From Paracoccus onchidii (GTDB lineage: Bacteria > Pseudomonadota > Alphaproteobacteria > Rhodobacterales > Rhodobacteraceae), in the NCBI RefSeq assembly GCF_028294535.1, contig NZ_JAQBIE010000030.1:1-39480 (forward strand): a stretch of DNA of 39,480 nucleotides. Direction: 5' to 3'. The notes under the pieces were generated by a model. That model ran no database searches, was not told where the DNA came from, and saw nothing but the letters and a program-made list of their open reading frames with translations. Below are positions 33,286 to 39,480 of this stretch, piece after piece. Numbering within the stretch: position 1 is the first letter of the stretch; each line of letters starts with the position of its first letter. A program made the translations under genes and the position numbers.

Positions 33286-34140
33286 CTAAAAAAGGGTAGC
33301 TTGAATTGCGACACCGGGCGCATGAAGGCCATTGGGTGACAGTGTGAAAATCTCGAAACCCTCGGATGTCACGCCGATCAAATGTTCAAACTGCGCTCAA
33401 AGCGATCTGTCCCGTGTCACCGCGATCCAATCGTCTGCGAGCATTTTGACATCTCCGCGCCCCAGGTTGACCATCGGCTCGACCGTAAAGATCATGCCCT
33501 CCCGCAGCTCAGGGCCGGTTCCGGGTCGGCCGAAGTTCAGGATATTGGGAGAGTCGTGAAAGACCTAACCAATGCCATGACCGCAAAAATCGCGCACCAC
33601 CGAGCAGCGTTGCGACTGCGCATAGCTCTGGATAGCATGGCAAATATCCCCCAATCGCGCGCCGGGCTTTATGGCCCTTATGCCCTGCATCATCGCCTCA
33701 TGGGCAATCCCGATAAGGCGTTCCGCCGCGCGTTTCGGCTTTGCCACCGCGTACATGCGACTTGAAGCGCCATACCACCCGTCATGAATCAGCGTGACAT
33801 CAACATTGGCGATATCGCCGTCGCGCAGCTTCTTCTCGTTTGGAGATCCGTGGCAGACCACATGGTTTACCGATGTGCAGCAGGCGTATTGATAACCCTT
33901 GCAGCTCAGGGTCGCAGGTTTGGCGGCATAGTTGGCTGCGAAGTCGGCCACGTAGGCGTCGATTTCTGATAGCGCAATGCCGACGCGGACAAGATCGCAG
34001 ACCCTGTCAAAGCATCTGGCCGTCAACACTTCTGCCCGGTGCATCCCCTCAAAGGCGTCCGGCCCGTAAAGCTTGATGGCTTCGGTTCTGCGGGCGCCCT
34101 TCGCATTCGGGGCGACTGGCACGTTGAGGTAGCTGTCCAT
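33286..34140 (-). pseudogene. type I methionine aminopeptidase paralogue with two in-frame stops
   Basis: The minus strand reads as a full MetAP of 284 codons (start MDSYLNVP at 34140) without a frameshift, but codon 192 is TAG (33567-33565), directly after DFCGHGIG, and codon 248 is TGA (33399-33397). After the first stop the frame continues VFHDSPNILNFGRPGTGPEL, MIFTVEPM and AQFEHLIG, all family blocks. A metal ligand is also lost: the second aspartate of the site is A125 (WYGASSRM), while D114, the histidine and both glutamates remain. The gene is divergent from a ParD-like gene, a pairing often seen with MetAP paralogues. It is probably inactive; 198 residues (to the first stop) might still be made. 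Confidence 0.8.
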
Positions 34141-34253
34141 GATGGTTTCCCGGTGTTCCAATGCGGGATAGCAGAGGTCGCGATTGATCGATTGTCACTT
34201 CTGGTTTATACGAATCATATATAAAACGTATATCATTAGCCAGGAGGGCGTCG

Positions 34254-34460
34254 ATGGGGATCGTGAAGATTGGAGATGATCTGCATGAGGAGCTGCGCAA
34301 ATCGAGCGCCGTCATGTGCCGGTCGATCAACGCACAGGCCGAGTTCTGGATGAAGGTCGGGATGCTGGCCGAGACCAACCCGACGCTGCCCTTTACTCAG
34401 ATCATGGCGCAGCAACTTCAAGAGGCCGATGTGCAAACGCCGGTCATCGGCGCGGCCTAA
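34254..34460 (+). CDS. ParD-like antitoxin-family protein
   Basis: A 68-residue protein. GIVKIGDDLHEELRKSSAVMCRSINAQAEFWMKVGMLAE is the signature of the ParD-like family (ribbon-helix-helix relatives), and the length is normal. The ribosome site AGGAGGG is 6 bases before ATG. The gap to the divergent MetAP pseudogene is 113 bases and contains AT-rich sequence with repeated ATATA/ACGTATA. No RelE/ParE-type toxin gene lies beside it, so it is an orphan in that sense. Whether it pairs with the aminopeptidase is an open question. Confidence 0.8.
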   Translation: MGIVKIGDDLHEELRKSSAVMCRSINAQAEFWMKVGMLAETNPTLPFTQIMAQQLQEADVQTPVIGAA

Positions 34461-34478
34461 GCACCTGGCGGCGTCGGC

Positions 34479-35390
34479 CTATCCATCGCTCATCTTGGTG
34501 AAGGCGCCCGGCGACAGGCCCTCGTGCCGGGTGAAGGCCAGCCCGAAGGCACTGGCGGAACCGTAGCCGACCCTCTGGGCAATCTCGGAATTGGTCAGAT
34601 TGCCTTGCTTCAGCAGCGTCTTGGCGACAGCCATGCGCCAGTCAGTCGCGTACTCCATCGGCGCACGGCCAAGCTGCTTGCGGAACCGCTCGAAAAAGCC
34701 GGAACGGGACAGGCCCGCCGCCCGCGCCATGGCCTCAACCGACAGGGCGCTGCCCATCTCTGCGTGGATCTGTTGCAAGGCGCCGGCCAGCTTCGGATCC
34801 GACAATCCGCGGAGAAGCCCCGGCGGCAGAGCCCCCGCCGGACCGGAACGCAGGGCCTCGATAAGCAGCACCTCCAGCAACCGCTCCAGGACCATCTCGC
34901 GCCCGGGCCTGTTCGCGCGGGTTTCCTCATGGATGGTCGGCACCAAGGCGATCAGGCGGTCCTGGCCCGAGACATGGATCAGATCCGGCAGAAGTGAGAC
35001 GAGCAAATCGCTTGCCGGGGTGTCGAACCGGCAATGCCCGACGAGGGCACGCATATCGACCGGGGCCTCCGGCTTCCCCAGCCGGAACCGCCCAGGGACG
35101 GTTTCCAAGGGCCGACGCGGCACATGGGGCGGTGGGGGCACCGCGCTGGTCATGGTAAAGCCCTGCATGTGGGGAATGAGCACGAAATCCCCGGCCCTCA
35201 GCCCAAGCGTATCCCGCCCCTTGACGGTCAGGTCACACTGACCTTCGACCACAGCGCAATAAAAGGGGCTGGCCATGTCGCGCCGCTCCACCAACCATTG
35301 CCCGCCGCCCTCGACCATCTTGGAAATGGAGACGGAAGGCTTCAACAGGGTGACGACGCTGGAGAGGGGATCGGGCGGGGTATCGAGCAT
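34479..35390 (-). CDS. AraC-family regulator with N-terminal cupin domain
   Basis: A 303-residue regulator. The N-terminal cupin-type sensor (residues about 10-130, CAVVEGQCDLTVKGRDTLGL and GDFVLIPHMQGF) precedes a two-motif AraC DNA-binding domain (about 205-300, MARAAGLSRSGFFERFRKQL and EIAQRVGYGSASAFGLAFTR). It is divergent from the small reading frame and alpha/beta hydrolase at 35487-36621, separated by about 95 bases, and is their likely regulator. The ATG at 35390 has no strong ribosome site. Confidence 0.87.
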   Translation of the reverse strand: MLDTPPDPLSSVVTLLKPSVSISKMVEGGGQWLVERRDMASPFYCAVVEGQCDLTVKGRDTLGLRAGDFVLIPHMQGFTMTSAVPPPPHVPRRPLETVPGRFRLGKPEAPVDMRALVGHCRFDTPASDLLVSLLPDLIHVSGQDRLIALVPTIHEETRANRPGREMVLERLLEVLLIEALRSGPAGALPPGLLRGLSDPKLAGALQQIHAEMGSALSVEAMARAAGLSRSGFFERFRKQLGRAPMEYATDWRMAVAKTLLKQGNLTNSEIAQRVGYGSASAFGLAFTRHEGLSPGAFTKMSDG

Positions 35391-35486
35391 GGTTTGGACA
35401 TTTGATATAGAATACCGGATCTATGAATATAGATAGAACGAAATCGGGCGTCTAGATCCGTCTTATCAAAGACAAGGAGATATCCC

Positions 35487-35683
35487 ATGCCCCGTATGTC
35501 CAAAGCCTTCAATCCGTGACCGAGAAAACCGAGATAAGCGATGTCGCGCAGGCGGTCCGGCGCGCCGTGACCGATGAGATCACGCCGATGATGCTGCCCG
35601 CAGGGGCGGATGCGGAGCGCTGGTTCCGCGAAGAGGGCCTGCCCCTGCCGGGCCGCCCCGCCGCTGCAGGCACCACTCGATGA
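35487..35683 (+). pseudogene. small reading frame, probably frameshifted, before the hydrolase
   Basis: ATG at 35487 follows a perfect AAGGAGAT site, yet the frame ends after ten codons (MPRMSKAFNP). A GTG overlaps that stop (35516) and opens 55 codons to a TGA at 35683, beginning TEKTEISDVAQAVRRA. The two parts read as one small protein of about 65 residues if a single base is missing near 35515. Alternatively the first ten codons are a leader and the second frame is a gene coupled to it. The second frame overlaps the hydrolase start by four bases (ATGA). Confidence 0.45.
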
Positions 35684-36621
35684 ACCGGCTGATCACGACC
35701 GCCCGCGCCCTGCCCACGCCCGAGCCGGAGCTGACCGTCGCCTATACGCCGATCCGGCTGGAGATGCCGGACCGCCCGCCGCTGGCGCTGCGCCTGACGG
35801 CCCCCGCGGTCGGGGACGCCCTGCCTATCGTGGTGCTGTCCCATGGCTATGGCCCCTCGAATGTCATCCCATCCAAGGATGGCTATGCCCCGCTTGCACA
35901 ATTCTGGGCGGAACGGGGGATCGCCGTCATTCAACCGACCCATGCCAGCTCCCGTGTGGGCGGGCTGGATCCGGACCTGCCGGACGGCCCGCTCTACTGG
36001 CGCGAGCGCGTCGCGGAGATACGCGCGATCCTTGACCAGTTGGCCGAGGTGGAGCGGCAGGCCCCGGCGGTCACCGGGCGGCTGGACCACGACCGGATTG
36101 CCGTGGCCGGTCATTCCTTCGGCGGTCATACCTGCGCCTTGCTGCTTGGCGCGCGCTTCGAGGGAAAAAGCTATGCCGATCCGCGTATTTGTGCCGGTGT
36201 TCTGCTAGCCGCCCCCGGCCGGGGCGGTACGGACCTGACGCCTGAACATGCCACGCGCTATCCCTTCTTTGACGTGGATTTCACTCACCTGCACAGCCCG
36301 ACGCTGGTCGTCTGTGGCGCCGATGATACACCACATTTCACGCATCGAGGCCCGGAATGGCACGCAGATGCGTTTCATGACGCGCCGGGCGGCGAGGCCT
36401 TGTTGACGATCAGCGGCGTCGGTCACGGGTTGGGCGGGATCGCGGGTTGGGACGCGCGCGAAACCGACAGGGAAGACCCCGACGCGTTGGAGGCCACACG
36501 GCGGCTGAGCCTTGCCTGGCTCAGAACGCGATTGTCGATCGATGATACCGCATGGCCGCAGAGCCAAGTCGCACTCGAACAAAATGCGCCTTCGATTGCG
36601 AAAATTGCGCTCGCCCGCTAG
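35680..36621 (+). CDS. alpha/beta hydrolase (chlorophyllase/dienelactone-hydrolase-like)
   Basis: A 313-residue hydrolase. Nucleophile elbow GHSFGGHT near residue 148, with VVLSHGYGPSNV earlier as the oxyanion loop, and a late histidine in GVGHGLGGIAGWD. The aspartate in CGADDTPHF suits the acid. No signal peptide is apparent; it should act in the cytosol. It begins inside the preceding small frame (ATGA overlap) and ends in a four-base overlap with the converging TetR gene. Substrate unknown; control by the divergent AraC regulator is likely. Confidence 0.83.
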   Translation: MNRLITTARALPTPEPELTVAYTPIRLEMPDRPPLALRLTAPAVGDALPIVVLSHGYGPSNVIPSKDGYAPLAQFWAERGIAVIQPTHASSRVGGLDPDLPDGPLYWRERVAEIRAILDQLAEVERQAPAVTGRLDHDRIAVAGHSFGGHTCALLLGARFEGKSYADPRICAGVLLAAPGRGGTDLTPEHATRYPFFDVDFTHLHSPTLVVCGADDTPHFTHRGPEWHADAFHDAPGGEALLTISGVGHGLGGIAGWDARETDREDPDALEATRRLSLAWLRTRLSIDDTAWPQSQVALEQNAPSIAKIALAR

Positions 36622-37235
36622 CTGGTTTCACCCGCCGGGGGCGGCGCTGTTTTCAGAACGCCGGAGGCCAGACACTCGAACGCCGCGAGGGCCTTGGGCA
36701 ATGTTGCGGGGGCATCCTCGCTAGCGGCGACCCAAACAGCCGCATTCAACGCGACACCGTTCAAGAGACGCGCCAGCGCTTCGATATCGACCGGCTTGAT
36801 CAGCCCTTCGGCCTCCAGCGCAAGGAGCGTTTCAATCGTCGCCTGCAGGCAGCGATTTTGGCTGGGCCATTGGGCGGGATCTCCTAAAACAGCCGGACCA
36901 TCCAACAGCACGATCCGCTGAACCTCGGGCTCCAACGCCATCTCGATATAGGCCGCCCCCTCGGCCAGCAGGCCGGCCCAGCCTCCGCCGGCTTCTTGCC
37001 CCGCTGCCTGCGCCTTCGTGGCCATTGCCGTGTCGATCTGGTCAACCACCGCCGCCATCAGGCCTCGCTTGTCCCCGAAATTGTGATAAAGCGCCCCGCG
37101 CGTTAGGCCGGCCTGCGCGGTCAATTCGTCCATCGACGCCGCCGCAAACCCCTTATCGGCAAAGGCCTTGCGCCCCGCCGCGATAAGCTTCCTGCGGGTC
37201 TCCTCCATCTTTTCTGCCCGGTTCTGACTTGCCAT
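36618..37235 (-). CDS. TetR-family regulator (divergent from the Rid gene)
   Basis: A 205-residue TetR repressor: helix-turn-helix residues about 12-58 (RKLIAAGRKAFADKGFAAAS, then LTRGALYHNFGDKRGLM). The start ATG at 37235 has AGAGG upstream; the alternative ATG at 37256 lies within an operator palindrome. It is divergent from the Rid-family gene, with three palindromes between them, so it should repress both itself and that gene. Its end overlaps the hydrolase gene by four bases in opposite direction. Confidence 0.88.
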   Translation of the reverse strand: MASQNRAEKMEETRRKLIAAGRKAFADKGFAAASMDELTAQAGLTRGALYHNFGDKRGLMAAVVDQIDTAMATKAQAAGQEAGGGWAGLLAEGAAYIEMALEPEVQRIVLLDGPAVLGDPAQWPSQNRCLQATIETLLALEAEGLIKPVDIEALARLLNGVALNAAVWVAASEDAPATLPKALAAFECLASGVLKTAPPPAGETS

Positions 37236-37251
37236 AATTGCCTCTTTCCCT

Positions 37252-37317
37252 CGCATACGAAACGTATGCGAATTGACATACGAAGTGTATGTGGATTAAT
37301 TCACATACGTACCGTAT
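37252..37317. promoter_or_regulatory. three TetR-type operator palindromes
   Basis: CGCATACGAAACGTATGCG (37252-37270) has 8-bp arms around three bases. ACATACGAAGTGTATGT (37276-37292) and ATACGTACCGTAT (37305-37317) are related. A further half-site ACATACGAGG starts at 37346, just before the Rid start codon. The shared core is ATACG/CGTAT. Position and symmetry point to the TetR regulator at 36618. Confidence 0.8.
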
Positions 37318-37360
37318 ATAAGTGCGGTGCAGAATTCCACGTCTGACATACGAGGTCCAC

Positions 37361-37759
37361 ATGGCGCCCGCTCACGAAGCTATCTTCCCCGCCAACCGCC
37401 ACGCGCTCTACGAAACGCATGGATATTCCGCGGCGATCAAATCCGGCGATCTGGTCTTTGTCTCCGGTCAGGTCGGCAGCCGCGAAGACGGCTCACCCGA
37501 GCCTGATTTCAGAAAACAGGTCGAATTGGCGTTCGACAACCTGAAGGCCGTCCTAGACGCCGCCGGTTGCAGCACCGACGACATCATCGACGTGACGACC
37601 TTTCACACCGATCCGGAAAGCCAGTTCGCGGACATCATGGCGGTCAAGGCGCAGGTTTTTGAGCAGGCCCCCTACCCCAACTGGACCGCGCTCGGTGTGA
37701 ATTGGCTTGCCGGGTTTGATTTCGAGATCAAGGTGATTGCCCGCGCTCCGCTCGCTTGA
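37361..37759 (+). CDS. Rid-family (RidA/YjgF-like) protein without the usual catalytic arginine
   Basis: A 132-residue YjgF/Rid-fold protein (GDLVFVSGQVG, FDNLKAVLDAAGCSTDDIIDVTTF, PYPNWTALGV). In RidA an arginine in the segment PxRS... binds the carboxylate of enamine substrates; here the aligned segment is PNWTALGV, so the arginine is replaced by tryptophan. Archetypal enamine deaminase activity is therefore unlikely and another Rid subfamily role is expected. The start ATG at 37361 is chosen over an upstream in-frame ATG at 37322 that lies next to operators. Repression by the divergent TetR gene is likely. Confidence 0.85.
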   Translation: MAPAHEAIFPANRHALYETHGYSAAIKSGDLVFVSGQVGSREDGSPEPDFRKQVELAFDNLKAVLDAAGCSTDDIIDVTTFHTDPESQFADIMAVKAQVFEQAPYPNWTALGVNWLAGFDFEIKVIARAPLA

Positions 37760-38037
37760 TCGGTTAACTTGCCTTCCGCCGCCTAGTCCGCCCGCGATGG
37801 GAGGCCCCCACGTAACTTACTCTGCTGATCAGGCGATAGGGAGAACGTCGTCTGCCCACCGATTTCGGATCTCACCTTTGCGATGCTCATCTGGTCAGCC
37901 CATGCATCCCGGCCTCATTTCGTTGTCGTATCGCCCCCACAATCCGTTATCATCCGCAGGAGACATCCTGCGCTCTGAAAGCCGCAACTGGCATCGCGGG
38001 ATTAGCTTAGGTTTTCGTGGCCATACCGTGATGAGAC

Positions 38038-38991
38038 ATGTGGACAATCGCCCGGATTAGTCATGTTGAGGAATTGAAGGATGCGGTTCGCGATGCCGGT
38101 CTGGAGGCGGTGCAATTGTCCAAAGGTGCGCTGCACGGCGGGCTGGCTTTTGCGCAGGATCGAGGGGTGGTATTCTCCAGCGGTCTCATAAATGGTCGCG
38201 TGGCACTGCGGGGCACGCTGTCTCCTGATCTGGTGACCTTCGGGGTGGCATTGCGTGTCGGATCGGGATCACGGCATTGGGGCCATGCGATCGGTCCGAA
38301 CTTCATGGGGCTGTTTCAGCCAGGAGACGAACATGACGCCGTATATGGGCCGGGTTCACTTTATCTGGCGGCGTCGATCAGTCATGAAACGCTGCACGCA
38401 CTTGCCGAGGCGCAGGAATTCGTCATCAACAAGATCACACTTGGGGGCACCGGGATACACCCCGAGCGTTTTCCAGACAAGGCGGGGGCAGTTCTGGCGC
38501 GGCAGCTAGGGGCCATACATGCAGGAACCAGTTGCGAAATGGCTGGTTTGCGCGACAATCTTCTAGCGCCGTTTCTACCGTATTTCTCGCGCCCTGCCCG
38601 CCGCCTGGCCGGGCCGCGGCGCTTGTGTCGTCAGGCGATCATCTTGCGCCGCGCGCGGGATTTTATCCACGCTCATATCTATTGCCAGATAAGCATCGAG
38701 GATATCGCCCGTGCCGCCGAGACAACGCCAAGAACACTTTACCGGACGTTTGGCGAACAATTGGATGACACACCCCTGAGTTATCTCCATCGCCTTCGAC
38801 TTCATCACATACGCGAAGATCTTCTTTCAGGTGGCAACGACACGGATGCCATTTCCAGGATTCACCGGCGCTGGGGCTTTGCCGAACCCGGCCGGGCGTC
38901 AGGCATGTATTTCAAACTGTTCGGCGAGTTGCCTTCTGCGACGCGCCAGAGGCGCAATTCTGACGTCAGATCCGTGAACTCGTCTAATTAG
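38038..38991 (+). CDS. AraC-family regulator
   Basis: A 317-residue regulator. The C-terminal DNA-binding domain (residues about 210-300) has ISIEDIARAAETTPRTLYRTF and a second motif ending GRASGMYFKLFGELPSATRQR. The N-terminal 190 residues are a sensor without a recognised signature. It is preceded by 278 bases of apparently non-coding sequence after the Rid gene. No obvious target gene is divergent; the small frame and the unknown gene that follow on the right edge could be candidates. Confidence 0.85.
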   Translation: MWTIARISHVEELKDAVRDAGLEAVQLSKGALHGGLAFAQDRGVVFSSGLINGRVALRGTLSPDLVTFGVALRVGSGSRHWGHAIGPNFMGLFQPGDEHDAVYGPGSLYLAASISHETLHALAEAQEFVINKITLGGTGIHPERFPDKAGAVLARQLGAIHAGTSCEMAGLRDNLLAPFLPYFSRPARRLAGPRRLCRQAIILRRARDFIHAHIYCQISIEDIARAAETTPRTLYRTFGEQLDDTPLSYLHRLRLHHIREDLLSGGNDTDAISRIHRRWGFAEPGRASGMYFKLFGELPSATRQRRNSDVRSVNSSN

Positions 38992-39121
38992 GCTATTTTG
39001 GCAGAATCTGCATATGCCACCCCTTTACCCAAGCGATAATTTCGTCTGGAATGCCGGCGAGGTTTAACCACGTAAACTATTCTTTTTGCGTGCCACGCAA
39101 TCGTTACATGTCAGGGGGAAC

Positions 39122-39313
39122 ATGATGCTGCACGGCTTCGAAGGAATCTCGTTTCGCAATCAGATTTACCCGAAAGCAGGCGTGCGCCCGTCCCCAGGCG
39201 TGACGGCCTTGCCCGCCGGCATTCCCGCCGCTTGCTGGTTGGTCGAATCCCGGAGGTATTTCGAAATTGAAGCAGGCTCCGGGCTAGAAGGGTTTAAGCA
39301 ATGGCTACGCTGA
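39122..39313 (+). CDS. small hypothetical protein
   Basis: A 63-codon frame starting MMLHGFEGISFRNQIYPK after CAGGGGG. No family is recognised and no signal peptide or membrane segment is evident. Its end overlaps the next reading frame by 13 bases, so one of the two starts could be wrong. It may be a short leader gene or not translated at all. Confidence 0.4.
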   Translation: MMLHGFEGISFRNQIYPKAGVRPSPGVTALPAGIPAACWLVESRRYFEIEAGSGLEGFKQWLR

Positions 39314-39480
39314 CATTTCCCGTGGATGCGATCGCCACGGGAAACAATACCGGTGGCGGGCTGGAAGTAACCTCGCTGCCGATCGAAACGTTTCTTGAGA
39401 ACCAGGGCGTCACGGACACGTCCAACGCGGTTTTCATTGTCGAATTCGACGATACCGATCTGCAATATTCCGACGTTACC
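39301..39480 (+). CDS. unknown protein, N-terminal part (runs off the right edge)
   Basis: From ATG at 39301, 60 codons stay open to the end of the window (MATLTFPVDAIATGNNTGG, then LEVTSLPIETFLENQGVTDT and VFIVEFDDTDLQYSD). AGAAGGG lies 9 bases upstream. The acidic, Gly/Thr/Asp-rich composition and lack of a signal peptide would suit the start of a secreted repeat protein of the RTX type, but nothing diagnostic is visible in the part available. Confidence 0.5.
   Translation, partial: MATLTFPVDAIATGNNTGGGLEVTSLPIETFLENQGVTDTSNAVFIVEFDDTDLQYSDVT

Noticed and set aside
34254..34460. Classical ParDE toxin-antitoxin pair
   Set aside because: No ParE/RelE-type toxin gene follows; the next gene on that side is the 3' end of an AraC regulator on the other strand.

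Overview
The window (39,480 bases) comes from a GC-rich bacterium, most likely an alphaproteobacterium of the Rhodobacteraceae/Paracoccus type. This is inferred from base and codon use, three-gene TRAP transporters, and a carnitine dehydrogenase fused to a thioesterase. It looks like an accessory catabolic region: solute-uptake and oxidation cassettes lie side by side, most with their own regulator and operators. No tRNA, rRNA, CRISPR array or complete mobile element is visible. The left edge shows what looks like the end of an insertion element inside a sugar-permease gene.

Layout. (1) 1-12,525: two divergent gene sets share the promoter region at 5061-5194. The minus-strand set is a solute-binding-fold protein without a signal peptide, an SDR dehydrogenase, an IdnD-like zinc dehydrogenase, a GMC flavoprotein and a broken ABC permease. 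The plus-strand set is a TRAP transporter (DctP-DctQ-DctM), enoyl-CoA hydratase, IclR regulator, class III CoA-transferase, MaoC hydratase and a second class III CoA-transferase. Together they suggest uptake, oxidation and CoA-dependent breakdown of a carboxylated compound I cannot name. (2) 12,648-18,524: a carnitine-to-glycine-betaine operon with a divergent GlxA/CdhR-type regulator, dehydrocarnitine cleavage enzyme, L-carnitine dehydrogenase/betainyl-CoA thioesterase fusion, alpha/beta hydrolase and BCCT carrier, closed by a terminator. (3) 18,639-19,127: a SleB-type cell-wall hydrolase lipoprotein. (4) 19,214-24,551: a second TRAP system with a FAD amine oxidase-like protein and an EutQ-like cupin, divergent from a TetR regulator. 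(5) 24,862-30,723: a LacI regulator with two 14-bp operators, a polar amino-acid-type ABC importer with fused permease and ATPase, a Gfo/Idh/MocA oxidoreductase and a DAO-family flavoprotein. The combination recalls opine or sugar-amine catabolism.

(6) 30,724-39,480 is a patchwork: a LysR regulator and VOC protein, a methionine aminopeptidase paralogue broken by two stop codons beside an intact ParD-like antitoxin gene, an AraC regulator with an alpha/beta hydrolase, a TetR regulator with a Rid-family protein that lacks the usual catalytic arginine, another AraC regulator, and the start of an unknown gene running off the right edge.

Most promising for a second look: the divergent cluster of part 1 with paired CoA-transferases and an apparently cytosolic binding protein; the altered aromatic box of the BCCT carrier in the carnitine operon; the LacI cassette; and the MetAP/ParD-like pair.
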